Made by a program: the position numbers and the translations under genes. From Pseudomonas abieticivorans (GTDB taxonomy: Bacteria; Pseudomonadota; Gammaproteobacteria; Pseudomonadales; Pseudomonadaceae), in contig NZ_CP094975.1 of the NCBI RefSeq assembly GCF_023509015.1, positions 2,675,501 through 2,739,500 on the forward strand: a stretch of DNA of 64,000 nucleotides. The letters are read 5' to 3'. This document shows positions 16,195-24,206 of this stretch, piece after piece. Position 1 is the first letter of the stretch. Every line of letters starts with the position of its first letter. The notes beneath the pieces were generated by a model, which searched no databases, was not told the origin of the DNA, and saw nothing but the letters and a program-made list of their open reading frames with translations.

Positions 16195-16970
16195 TATTGG
16201 GTACTCAGCATGGCTTTGGGCATGTAGTGCAGGACGCGCTTCTCGGCCCAGACCACTGCGCCGTAGGCCAGTACGCCAATCACGGTGAGCATCACGATGG
16301 CGACGAACACGCCACTGGTGTTGCCTTGGCCTTCAGCGTCCACCAGCAGGAAGCCCAGGCCCTGATTGCCGCCAACCAACTCGCCGACGGTCACGCCGAT
16401 TACCGCCAGGGTGGAGGCAATGCGCAGGCCGGAGAACAGTGCGGCCATGGCCGAGGGGAACTCCACCAGGCGGAAGATCTGCCAGCGGCTGGCGTTCATG
16501 GTGCGCACCAGGTTGATCATGTCCGGGTCCACGGTACGGATCGCCGACAGCACGTTGATCATTACCGGGAAGAACACGATCAATACGGCGATCAGGATCT
16601 TCGGGTAAATGGTGTAACCCAGCCACATTACGAACAGCGGCGCGAAGGCCACCTTAGGGGCGATTTGCAGGGCCAGGATGTAGGGCGAAAGCATCGCTTC
16701 GGCGGCAGGCGACAAGCCCAGCGACACGCCGATCATCACGCCTAGCAGGGCGCCAAGGCCGAAGCCAACGATGATTTCAAACGCGGTGATCAGGGTGTGT
16801 TGCAGCAGGCTGCTGGACTGCCACATCACCACGCTTTCTTGCGCCACGCGGCTGAGCTTGGGCATCACGAACTCCGGCATGCCCAGCAGGCCAGGGCCCC
16901 ATTGCCAGGCGGCGAGGAACAGGATCATCAGGGCCGTGCTGCCGAGCACGGAATTGTTCAGGCTTTTCAT
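16194..16970 (-). CDS. ABC transporter permease (NitT/TauT type)
   Basis: The 258-residue membrane protein has about six hydrophobic helices and the cytoplasmic EAA-type loop (TMNASRWQIFRLVEFPSAMAALFSGLRI), typical of SsuC/TauC permeases. It forms the membrane component with the ATPase (18023-18874) and the binding protein (16998-17984). Together they should import a small anionic or aromatic substrate across the inner membrane. Its stop shares a base with the next SDR's ATG. Confidence 0.9.
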   Translation of the reverse strand: MKSLNNSVLGSTALMILFLAAWQWGPGLLGMPEFVMPKLSRVAQESVVMWQSSSLLQHTLITAFEIIVGFGLGALLGVMIGVSLGLSPAAEAMLSPYILALQIAPKVAFAPLFVMWLGYTIYPKILIAVLIVFFPVMINVLSAIRTVDPDMINLVRTMNASRWQIFRLVEFPSAMAALFSGLRIASTLAVIGVTVGELVGGNQGLGFLLVDAEGQGNTSGVFVAIVMLTVIGVLAYGAVVWAEKRVLHYMPKAMLSTQ

Positions 16971-16997
16971 CGGTTGCGTACCTTCTATGTCCCGCGG

Positions 16998-17984
16998 CTA
17001 CTTGGCGGCCGTCGTGGTTTCGATGAATTGGTTGGTGTACAGGTCGTCCAGCTTGGGCTCCTTGCTGACGATGCCTTCGCTGACGTAGAACTGGCGGACC
17101 TTGTCCAGGCGCGCCGGGTCGATCTGGCCGAGCACGGTCTGGTTGGCGTAGACGTGGTCGATGTAGAGTTTGAAGGTGCGCTCAAGCGCCGCTTCCTTGC
17201 CGGCGTAGGCCGGTACTGCTTTGGCGAAGGTGGCCGCGGCAGCGTGTGGGTCCTGGATGATGTCGCGCATGCCTTGCAGGGTCGCTTGCACCACGCCGCG
17301 CACTACGTCCGGGTGGTTTTTGATGGCGTCGTCGGAAGCCAGGATCGCCTGGGCCATGCTTTCAAAAATTTGCTCCTGAGGGATCAGGCTGACCTTGAGG
17401 CCGGCATCCTGGGCATCGATGATCCAGTCCGGCACGCCGGCCATGGCTTCGGCTTTTTTCGCCGAGAACAACTGCCACACGCCGGCAGGCCCGGCAGCCT
17501 GGATGTTCACGTCGGTCTTGCTCAGGCCGGCTTTGCGCAGCGAGGCCAGCAGGGCGTAGTAGGTGGTATCTGAGTAGGACATCACCGTCAGCGTCTTGCC
17601 TTTGAGGTCGGTGATGGCGTTGATGTGCTCGTCGGCATTGGTGGCAATCATGGTCACGCCACCGGCGCCCAACACGGCCACCGCGCGCACCGGGATGCCG
17701 TTGGGGCGTACCACGATCGGGGTATCGCCAATGGCGCCGCCCACCATGGCGTTACCGGCGCCAATCTGCTTGGCCACGTCGACCCCGCCCCTGGCGGCAA
17801 TAAACTCTACGTTCAGGTCCTTGCTGGTGTAGTAGCCCTTTTCCTTGGCGATGATCCACGGCGCGAACGCCGGCGAGTTCGGCGGCGCCGGCAACAGGTA
17901 GGTGACGTCGGTCTGGGCCTGGGCCTGCAGCGCTACGCTGAAGGCCAGCGCGGCAAGTGAAGTGGTGAGCAAGGACTTGAACAT
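16998..17984 (-). CDS. ABC transporter substrate-binding protein (NMT1/SsuA type)
   Basis: The 328-residue product carries a signal peptide (MFKSLLTTSLAALAFSVALQAQAQ) and the periplasmic binding fold of the NMT1/SsuA family (FAPWIIAKEKGYYTSKDLNV, GGVDVAKQIGAGNAMVGG). Homologues bind sulfonates, taurine, nitrate, pyrimidines or phthalate, so the ligand is unknown. The ATG at 17984 is preferred over the longer frame because AGGAG lies 7 bases before it. It follows the ATPase gene by 38 bases. Confidence 0.92.
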   Translation of the reverse strand: MFKSLLTTSLAALAFSVALQAQAQTDVTYLLPAPPNSPAFAPWIIAKEKGYYTSKDLNVEFIAARGGVDVAKQIGAGNAMVGGAIGDTPIVVRPNGIPVRAVAVLGAGGVTMIATNADEHINAITDLKGKTLTVMSYSDTTYYALLASLRKAGLSKTDVNIQAAGPAGVWQLFSAKKAEAMAGVPDWIIDAQDAGLKVSLIPQEQIFESMAQAILASDDAIKNHPDVVRGVVQATLQGMRDIIQDPHAAAATFAKAVPAYAGKEAALERTFKLYIDHVYANQTVLGQIDPARLDKVRQFYVSEGIVSKEPKLDDLYTNQFIETTTAAK

Positions 17985-18022
17985 ACTGACTCCTGAATTC
18001 GTTGATGGCCGTGTGGCGTGGA

Positions 18023-18874
18023 TCAATGCAGGTCGCTGTCTTCGCCGACTTTTAAAAGCTCCATCAGGCGCCCGGCCAGCGGGCCGATTTCCGGCAGCTT
18101 GCGGCGCTCCAGCGGGTTCTCACGGAAGGGCAGGTCGACAACGATTTCTTCGACGATGGTGCCGGGGCGGGCACTCATCACCAGCAGGCGGTCGGACATG
18201 GCGATGGCTTCCACCAGGTCATGGGTAATGAACAGCGCAGTTTTCTTTTCCTGGTGGAGCATCTGCGCCATGTCCTGCTGCAGGATCATCTTGGTTTGCG
18301 CATCGAGGGCCGAGAACGGCTCGTCGAGGAACAGCACCTGCGGATCAATGGCCAAAGTCCGCGCCAGGGCTGCCCGCTGGCGCATGCCACCCGACAACTG
18401 GAAGGGGTAGTGGTCGGCGAAGCCTTGCAGGTGGCAGCGGTTGAGCAGATCTTCAGCGATGACCTTGCGCTGATCCCTGGGCATGCCTTGGATCTCCAGC
18501 CCCAGCTCCACGTTGCGGCGGATGGTGCGCCAAGGCATCAGCAGGTCCTTTTGCAGCATGAAAGCCACCTTGCGCACGGGGCCTGTTACCGGCTCACCGC
18601 CCACAAAGACTTCGCCTTCACTCGGGCGATAGAGCCCCGAGCCCATGTTCAGGATGGTGCTTTTGCCGCAGCCCGATGGGCCGATGATGGACACCACTTC
18701 GCCACGGCGAATCTTGAAATTCACACCACGGATGGCGAAAGGAGCTTCTTTCTGCCCTTTGGCCGGGAAGCATTTGCCGACGTTACGGAACTCGATCTCG
18801 GTCGGTTCCAGGTGTTCCTTTGGAGTGGGGTCATTCCATTGCGGGGTGATGGCGAACAACTCTTTCACAGCCAT
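18023..18874 (-). CDS. ABC transporter ATP-binding protein (NitT/TauT type)
   Basis: The 283-residue ATPase has Walker [11 protein letters not shown]-loop (VAFMLQKDLLMPWRTI), signature LSGGMRQR, Walker B VLFLDEPFSALD and the H-loop (FITHDLVEA). It is the first gene of the leftward operon, about 34 bases downstream of the predicted sigma54 transcription start, and drives the importer formed with the next two genes. Placing the importer first fits a substrate-inducible uptake and degradation operon. Confidence 0.93.
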   Translation of the reverse strand: MAVKELFAITPQWNDPTPKEHLEPTEIEFRNVGKCFPAKGQKEAPFAIRGVNFKIRRGEVVSIIGPSGCGKSTILNMGSGLYRPSEGEVFVGGEPVTGPVRKVAFMLQKDLLMPWRTIRRNVELGLEIQGMPRDQRKVIAEDLLNRCHLQGFADHYPFQLSGGMRQRAALARTLAIDPQVLFLDEPFSALDAQTKMILQQDMAQMLHQEKKTALFITHDLVEAIAMSDRLLVMSARPGTIVEEIVVDLPFRENPLERRKLPEIGPLAGRLMELLKVGEDSDLH

Positions 18875-18892
18875 TGGGTAAGTTCTCTGGTC

Positions 18893-18905
18893 TGTTTTAT
18901 AGGTG
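18893..18905 (-). promoter_or_regulatory. leader block shared with the porin
   Basis: Leftward the sequence CACCTATAAAACA is identical in the porin leader at 4141-4153. An AACAC-GT-T half-dyad lies just upstream in both. It is downstream of both sigma54 elements and may be a repressor or RNA-level control site; the IclR protein is one candidate binder. Confidence 0.35.
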
Positions 18906-18918
18906 ATACGGTGTTTAG

Positions 18919-18934
18919 TGCATGAACAATGCCA
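18919..18934 (-). promoter_or_regulatory. candidate sigma54 (-24/-12) promoter of the catabolic operon
   Basis: Leftward the sequence reads TGGCATTGTTCATGCA. GG and GC are 10 bases apart and the -24 TGGCA is intact, as in the porin promoter. The predicted start lies near 18908, about 34 bases before the ATPase ATG. Confidence 0.68.
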
Positions 18935-18973
18935 GCTCGTTTAATAGCCAGATTAATTAAAAAACCTGTCTTT

Positions 18974-18986
18974 AATCATATGGTTA
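18974..18986. promoter_or_regulatory. candidate IHF-binding site
   Basis: AATCATATGGTTA fits WATCARNNNNTTR except one base. Its centre is 47.5 bp upstream of the -24 GG, identical to the porin promoter spacing. Confidence 0.45.
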
Positions 18987-19010
18987 TAAGAAAACGGTTG
19001 TTTAATGAGC

Positions 19011-19026
19011 GTTTCATATATGAAAC
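19011..19026. promoter_or_regulatory. perfect dyad, candidate enhancer/operator
   Basis: GTTTCATATATGAAAC is a perfect 16-base palindrome centred 86 bp upstream of the sigma54 -24 GG. Imperfect copies occur at 19138 and, before the porin, at 4276. The distance fits a sigma54 activator site; an IclR-type operator is the alternative. Confidence 0.65.
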
Positions 19027-19137
19027 AAGGTTTTCTATATGGCACGAAACTGCACAGTCCTCGGGCGTGGAATGTGTAGTTGCGAGAAAAGAGTGCTTTT
19101 TGAAGTAACGGCGGGGATGGCGGCTAAGTGCCAGTTT

Positions 19138-19153
19138 GTTTCATGGGTGAAAA
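19138..19153. promoter_or_regulatory. second copy of the dyad
   Basis: GTTTCATGGGTGAAAA differs from the ideal GTTTCA-N4-TGAAAC only in its last base. It is 127 bp from the first copy (about 12 helical turns), so both could be bound on one face of the DNA. The rest of 18935-19206 is A+T-rich and carries no gene that I can support. Confidence 0.5.
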
Positions 19154-19206
19154 ATGAAAGGTTTTGCCCTTTTTCATCTACCCAGATCCTGGCCAATAAC
19201 AGGCAT

Positions 19207-19240
19207 AAAAAAAGGGCCCGCGGCTATTAACCGGGGCCCT
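19207..19240 (-). terminator. intrinsic terminator of aspA
   Basis: Leftward transcription forms GGGCCCC...GGGGCCC-type pairing (with a single bulge) followed by a run of seven T. It lies about 50 bases beyond the aspA stop codon. Confidence 0.8.
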
Positions 19241-19289
19241 CAAAAGGTGAGAGGTGTCTAGTCCCTCGACCTGGTGAGCGTGGTACCGC

Positions 19290-20714
19290 TTAGGCCTTCA
19301 AAGGCACCAAGCGTGGAGCAATCATGTTTTCCGGGCGCAGGATGTCGGCGAGCATGGCGTCGTCGAGCAAGCCTTCTTCACGGACCAGTTCCAGAACGCC
19401 GCGGCCGGTTTCCAGCGCGATGCGGGCCACGCGGGTGGCGTTCTCGTAACCGATATACGGGTTCAGTGCGGTGACCAGGCCGATGGAGTGTTCCACCAGC
19501 TCGCGGCAGCGTGCTTCGTTGGCGGTGATGCCGACGATGCAGTGCTCGCGCAGCATGTCCATGGCGCGTTGCAACAGGCGGATCGAGTCGAAGATCTTGT
19601 AGGCGATCAGCGGCTCCATCACGTTCAACTGCAATTGGCCGCCTTCGGCCGCGATGGTTAGCGCCAGGTCGTTGCCCATGATTTCGAAGGCGCACATGTT
19701 CACGGCTTCCGGGATCACCGGGTTGACCTTGCCTGGCATGATCGAGCTGCCTGGCTGGCGAGCCGGCAGGTTGATCTCGTTGATGCCGGTGCGTGGGCCG
19801 CTGGACAGCAAGCGCAGGTCGTTGCAGATCTTCGACAGCTTGACCGCGGTGCGCTTGAGCATGCCGGAGAACAGCACGAAGGCGCCCATGTCGGAGGTGG
19901 CTTCGATCAGGTCGGCGGCGGGTACCAGCGGCTGGCCGCTGATGGTGGCCAGGCGCGACACGGCCAGGGCTTGGTAGCCCGGGTCGGCGTTGATGCCAGT
20001 ACCGATGGCGGTACCGCCCAGGTTCACTTCGGTCAGCAGTTCCGGTGCCAGGCTGCGCAGACGGTTGAGGTCTTCGGTCAGCGTGGTGGCGAAAGCGCGG
20101 AACTCCTGGCCCAGGGTCATCGGCACGGCGTCTTGCAGTTGGGTACGGCCCATCTTCAATACGTGTGCGAATTCTTCACCTTTGCCGGCGAATGCCTGAA
20201 TCAGGCTGTCGAGGCTGGCCAGCAGCGCATCGTGGCCCAACAACAGGCCCAGGCGGATGGCAGTGGGGTAGGCGTCGTTGGTCGACTGCGCCATGTTCAC
20301 GTCGTTGTTGGGGTGCAGGTACTGGTACTCACCCTTCTGGTGGCCCATGGCCTCCAACGCGATGTTGGCAATGACTTCGTTGGCATTCATGTTGGTTGAA
20401 GTGCCAGCGCCGCCTTGAATCATGTCCACTACGAACTGCTCGTGGAAGTCACCGCGGATCAGCCGTGCACAGGCTTCGCTGATGGCGGCGTGCTTGGCTG
20501 CGCTGAGGTGGCCCAGCTCGCGGTTGGCATCGGCGGCGGCCTGTTTGACCATCGCCAGGCCCACGACCAGCTTGGGGTAGTGCGAGATCGGTACGCCCGA
20601 GAGACGGAAGTTGTGAACCGCTCGCAGGGTCTGGATGCCGTAGTACGCTTCAGCGGGGACTTCGAGAACGCCAAGCAGGTCTTTTTCGATGCGCAGTGAT
20701 GCAGCAGAGGACAT
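19290..20714 (-). CDS. aspA: aspartate ammonia-lyase
   Basis: The 474-residue enzyme deaminates L-aspartate to fumarate plus ammonia. Fumarase/aspartase-family signatures are present: GGAGTSTNMNANEV, PNNDVNMAQSTND, and the SS-loop GSSIMPGKVNP with the catalytic Ser. The length fits aspartases (about 470). The start ATG at 20714 opens directly in the divergent region shared with a LysR-type regulator. Confusion with class II fumarase is the main alternative; the overall sequence looks like aspartase, but I could not align it. Confidence 0.9.
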   Translation of the reverse strand: MSSAASLRIEKDLLGVLEVPAEAYYGIQTLRAVHNFRLSGVPISHYPKLVVGLAMVKQAAADANRELGHLSAAKHAAISEACARLIRGDFHEQFVVDMIQGGAGTSTNMNANEVIANIALEAMGHQKGEYQYLHPNNDVNMAQSTNDAYPTAIRLGLLLGHDALLASLDSLIQAFAGKGEEFAHVLKMGRTQLQDAVPMTLGQEFRAFATTLTEDLNRLRSLAPELLTEVNLGGTAIGTGINADPGYQALAVSRLATISGQPLVPAADLIEATSDMGAFVLFSGMLKRTAVKLSKICNDLRLLSSGPRTGINEINLPARQPGSSIMPGKVNPVIPEAVNMCAFEIMGNDLALTIAAEGGQLQLNVMEPLIAYKIFDSIRLLQRAMDMLREHCIVGITANEARCRELVEHSIGLVTALNPYIGYENATRVARIALETGRGVLELVREEGLLDDAMLADILRPENMIAPRLVPLKA

Positions 20715-20842
20715 GATAGAGATTATCTCAATGTGGACCCGGCATTTGCCGGAACACTGCCAATGCTAGGCCTGTGGCCGATTGGCGGCCAATGCTGTTG
20801 CACACTACCGTATGCATAAACGGCATAATAGCTGCTGTGACG

Positions 20843-20856
20843 CGATCAGCTGATCG
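20843..20856. promoter_or_regulatory. palindrome in the aspA-lysR intergenic region
   Basis: CGATCAGCTGATCG is a perfect 14-base palindrome, 25 bases before the LysR ATG. A weaker dyad ATTGGC-G-GCCAAT lies at about 20783. Both are candidate regulator sites. Confidence 0.4.
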
Positions 20857-20881
20857 AACGTATGGCGCCCCGGAGGTCGCA

Positions 20882-21802
20882 ATGAATCTTGAGAGCAAAT
20901 GGCTGGAGGACTTCAGTGCCCTGGCCGCAACCCGCAGCTTTTCGCAGGCCGCCGAGCGGCGCTTCGTGACGCAGCCCGCCTTCAGCCGGCGGATCCGCAG
21001 TCTGGAAACCGCCCTTGGCCTACAACTGGTGAACCGCTCGCGCACGCCGATCGAACTGACGGCGGCGGGGCAACTGTTCCTGGTCACGGCGCGCACGGTA
21101 GTCGAGCAACTGGGCGAAGTACTGCGCCACCTGCATCACCTTGAAGGCGGGCAGGGCGAGGTCATGCAAGTCGCCGCAGCGCACTCCTTGGCACTGGGCT
21201 TCTTCCCTCGCTGGATCGCCCAGTTGCGCAATGAAGGCCTGAACATCGCCACGCGGTTGGTGGCGACCAACGTCGGCGATGCCGTGCATGCGCTGCGTGA
21301 AGGCGGCTGTGACTTGATGCTGGCCTTCTACGACCCGGATGCCGCGTTGCAAATGGACGCAGAAATCTTCCCTTCGCTGCACCTGGGCCATACCGAGATG
21401 CTCCCCGTATGCGCCGCCGATGCCGACGGCAAGCCGCTGTTCGACCTGGAAGGCGATGCCAGCGTGCCGCTGCTGGCCTACAGCGCCGGCGCGTTCCTGG
21501 GCCGCTCGGTTAATCTGTTGCTGCGCCAGCGCAACCTGCGTTTTACCACCGTGTATGAAACGGCCATGGCCGATAGCCTGAAAAGCATGGCCCTGGAAGG
21601 CCTGGGCATTGCCTGGGTGCCTCAGTTGAGTGCCCGTGCGGAGCTGGAGCGGGGTGAACTGGTGGTGTGCGGGGGCCCGCAATGGCACGTGCCGCTGGAA
21701 ATTCGCTTGTATCGCTGTGCGTTGGTGCGCAAGGCCAACGTGCGGTTGTTGTGGCGCAAGCTTGAGGGTGGGGCTGCGCAAACGCCGGTCCAGGTAGCGT
21801 GA
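20882..21802 (+). CDS. LysR-family transcriptional regulator (HypT-like)
   Basis: The 306-residue protein has an N-terminal winged HTH (SALAATRSFSQAAERRFVTQPAFSRRIRSLE) and an effector domain (AAAHSLALGFFPRWIAQL, DLMLAFYDPDA, LGIAWVPQLSA). The N-terminal order MNLESKWLEDFSALA resembles the HypT/YjiE group, which in E. coli responds to hypochlorite by Met oxidation, but that function should not be assumed here. The ATG at 20882 has GGAGG 7 bases before it. It diverges from aspA, so control of aspA is a reasonable inference. Confidence 0.9.
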   Translation: MNLESKWLEDFSALAATRSFSQAAERRFVTQPAFSRRIRSLETALGLQLVNRSRTPIELTAAGQLFLVTARTVVEQLGEVLRHLHHLEGGQGEVMQVAAAHSLALGFFPRWIAQLRNEGLNIATRLVATNVGDAVHALREGGCDLMLAFYDPDAALQMDAEIFPSLHLGHTEMLPVCAADADGKPLFDLEGDASVPLLAYSAGAFLGRSVNLLLRQRNLRFTTVYETAMADSLKSMALEGLGIAWVPQLSARAELERGELVVCGGPQWHVPLEIRLYRCALVRKANVRLLWRKLEGGAAQTPVQVA

Positions 21803-21807
21803 AACTC

Positions 21808-21857
21808 TCGCAAGCGTCGCCCGCAAACAGGCCGCTGTGTGCGGGCGACGCTTGCGA
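21808..21857. terminator. long hairpin after the LysR gene
   Basis: An 18-base perfect inverted repeat (TCGCAAGCGTCGCCCGCA) flanks a 14-base loop, starting 5 bases after the LysR stop. There is no T run, so it may be a REP-like or attenuating hairpin instead of a classical terminator. Confidence 0.6.
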
Positions 21858-21910
21858 ACTACAGCCACGCCGCACATTGCAATAACGTAGGATTTATCAG
21901 GGGTCACAGC

Positions 21911-23143
21911 TTACCGATCGGCCGTAACTGCGCCCATTTTTGCCCGTTTCTGAGTGTTATAAAACACCCATAAAGAAAGCAGCGCCAGCCCGTACCAACC
22001 ATACGAGTAGGTCCCAAGAGCATCCTTGGCCAAACCGATGGTTGGCGGCACCAGTACCACGCCAATCTGGTTGGCGGTCATTGCCATTCCGAGTGCAAAA
22101 CCTTTCCGGTCTGCTGGTGCCGAATCGGCTATATAGGCAACCCAAGGGCCATACCACCCATACGTAAAAAAACCAGTAAATGCCATGTATAACGCTAAAA
22201 TCAACGAATTTGAAGTATGCAATATCGGCAGTAAAAGTAATGCAATCGCAGCACCACATAAACAGGTGAGTACGGGAAAAAAACGACCGTGTCGACACTG
22301 GTCGCTCCACGCAGCCAAGACAATTCTGCCGATCACACCAAAGCCCAGTACAATGAAAAACATTGTCGTTGCCAAGGAGCTAGTTAATTCCAGGGAGGTG
22401 TATAGATAGAGGACTAAAAATACCGATATGCCGTACTGCGACGCCGTTAAGCATACACCCGACATCATTATATTTATCATTGAAGGTTCTTTCGCCATTG
22501 AAAGCCTCGCAACGACAGCTGCTTTCAAATTAACCGACTTTTTGGCCTGCGCCGACTTGAGCGGCGGCGGCCGATACAGAAGCATAAAAAACAGCCCCCC
22601 GGCGATCGCGATTAATCCACTGTAGAAAAATGCTGACTGCAAAGAAAAGCGCTGCGCAATGTAGGGTAAGAGCAACGTGGCTACGGCGCCACCAAGGGGC
22701 AAGCCGGCTTGGCGAATGCCCATGGCAAAGCCTAAATGCTTGTTTGCGAACCAACCCGAGACAGACTTGCTACCACCTGGCTGAGCAGTGCTATAGCCTA
22801 ACCCTAATATCACAAATAACATCAGCAATATACTGTAGTCACTGGCAATTGAAGCGCCACACAAACTGGCGCCAACAATTAACGTACCGATGCCTACGAC
22901 AAATCTCTCGCTGTAACGATCAAGCAATTCACCCGCCACAAGTAATCCCGCTAACGGAACGAGCTGAGCGGCGGATACCAATAAGCCGATTTGCCAATCA
23001 CTCAATAACATCGCCTGCTTGATGTTCAAGGCAATTGAACCAAAACCTTGCACAAAGAAACAGGCGCACGCTTGCGCCAGCGTTGCCACTGCAAGGACAA
23101 CCCATTTGTATTGAGTGTCGCCAGCAAGTGCTTTAATTGTCAT
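21911..23143 (-). CDS. MFS transporter
   Basis: The 410-residue protein has about 12 hydrophobic helices and MFS loop motifs such as GELLDRYSERFVVGIGT (loop 2-3) and GIRQAGLPLGGAVAT. A small-substrate exporter or uptake permease is likely; the ligand is unknown. Its composition differs from its neighbours: two sampled 60-base lines (22201-22260 and 22441-22500) contain 23 and 24 G+C, against 46 in purK line 24301-24360. Codons such as ATA, TTA, AAA and AAT are frequent. Recent horizontal acquisition is likely but no mobility gene is next to it. Confidence 0.85.
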   Translation of the reverse strand: MTIKALAGDTQYKWVVLAVATLAQACACFFVQGFGSIALNIKQAMLLSDWQIGLLVSAAQLVPLAGLLVAGELLDRYSERFVVGIGTLIVGASLCGASIASDYSILLMLFVILGLGYSTAQPGGSKSVSGWFANKHLGFAMGIRQAGLPLGGAVATLLLPYIAQRFSLQSAFFYSGLIAIAGGLFFMLLYRPPPLKSAQAKKSVNLKAAVVARLSMAKEPSMINIMMSGVCLTASQYGISVFLVLYLYTSLELTSSLATTMFFIVLGFGVIGRIVLAAWSDQCRHGRFFPVLTCLCGAAIALLLLPILHTSNSLILALYMAFTGFFTYGWYGPWVAYIADSAPADRKGFALGMAMTANQIGVVLVPPTIGLAKDALGTYSYGWYGLALLSLWVFYNTQKRAKMGAVTADR

Positions 23144-23423
23144 TTTGACGTACTCAGTTTCGGGTAGTAAAACGCGTCATACGGATGGTCGTACAAGCCA
23201 TGTTTAAAGGCTCCAAAAATCGACCGCTCAAGGGACAGCGACGAATGGAGGGTAGGATGTCCCGCGCAAGGGGTACAAGTACCAAGGCAAGCCAGTAGGG
23301 TTTTTCAGAAAATTCCTACAAGTGGCCGCGGTGAACTGGCCGTGGCCTGGCAGGTTTGGCATGGTATTGCCTCTCAGTCCGCTGTATTGCTGCGCGCAAG
23401 TCGAAAGCGCCGCACAGCCCCCG

Positions 23424-23508
23424 GTAGGAGCGGATTTATCCGCGAAAAGCGCGCCTGCGAATTCCTGACGCCGCGCGGTGCAATTTTCGCGGATCAATCC
23501 GCTCCTAC
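23424..23508. repeat. inverted pair of REP units
   Basis: GTAGGAGCGGATTTATCCGCGAA at 23424-23446 faces TTCGCGGATCAATCCGCTCCTAC at 23486-23508, the two-unit inverted arrangement (REPIN) common in fluorescent pseudomonads. The rest of 23144-23570 has no gene I can support. Confidence 0.75.
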
Positions 23509-23615
23509 AGGCTGACTTTCGGGTCAGTTAAATCGCTGTTTCGGGGGCTGATGGAAGGTGCATTCAACCCCCATCTTTGCGGTATACTGCGCGGCCTTTG
23601 GCCGGCTCGACCGGC

Positions 23616-23668
23616 TATAATTCGCATAACAAGCCACGCCGGTCTTCCCGCGTGGCTTGTTGTTTTTT
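23616..23668 (+). promoter_or_regulatory. purE leader: -10 box and terminator-like hairpin
   Basis: TATAAT at 23616-23621 would start transcription near 23628. At that point a 12-base stem (AACAAGCCACGC with GCGTGGCTTGTT, loop about 10 bases) is followed by GTTTTTT. This looks like an intrinsic terminator at the very 5' end of the purE transcript, 37 bases before the ATG. A good -35 is not visible. Confidence 0.5.
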
Positions 23669-23705
23669 GACGCGCCTGCGGGCGCCCAAGAGAAGAGGCT
23701 CGACG

Positions 23706-24197
23706 ATGAGTGCATTGGTTGGCGTGATCATGGGCTCCAAGTCCGATTGGTCCACCCTTAGCCACACCGCCGATATGCTGGAAAAGCTCGGTATCCCTTA
23801 CGAAGTCAAGGTGGTCTCTGCCCACCGGACGCCGGACCTGCTTTTCCAGTATGCCGAGGAAGCTGAAGGCCGCGGCATCGAGGTGATCATTGCCGGTGCC
23901 GGTGGCGCTGCCCACCTGCCAGGCATGTGCGCCGCCAAGACCCACCTGCCGGTGCTGGGCGTTCCGGTGCAGTCGTCGATGCTTTCGGGCGTCGACTCGC
24001 TGCTGTCGATCGTGCAGATGCCTGCGGGCATCCCGGTGGCTACCCTGGCCATCGGCAAGGCCGGCGCGATTAACGCCGCGCTGCTTTCGGCGAGCATCCT
24101 GGGCGCCAAGCACCCGCAGTTCCACGCCGTGCTCAAGCAATTTCGCGCAGAGCAGACAGACAGCGTGCTGGACAATCCAGACCCGCGTCAGGCCTGA
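23706..24197 (+). CDS. purE: 5-(carboxyamino)imidazole ribonucleotide mutase, class I PurE
   Basis: The 163-residue enzyme converts N5-CAIR to CAIR in purine synthesis. It shows the class I PurE signature GSKSDWSTL at the N terminus, [20 protein letters not shown] and [35 protein letters not shown] and [13 protein letters not shown]. Bacterial class I PurE is about 160 residues, as here. The ATG at 23706 is preceded by AGAAGAGGCTCGACG. purK follows 9 bases after the stop, so the two partners form one operon. Confidence 0.97.
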   Translation: MSALVGVIMGSKSDWSTLSHTADMLEKLGIPYEVKVVSAHRTPDLLFQYAEEAEGRGIEVIIAGAGGAAHLPGMCAAKTHLPVLGVPVQSSMLSGVDSLLSIVQMPAGIPVATLAIGKAGAINAALLSASILGAKHPQFHAVLKQFRAEQTDSVLDNPDPRQA

Positions 24198-24206
24198 GGT
24201 TTCGAC

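Noticed and set aside
23616..23668. purE leader as a purine or PRPP riboswitch
   Set aside because: Only one simple hairpin with a T run is visible; no aptamer core or multi-stem junction can be recognised.
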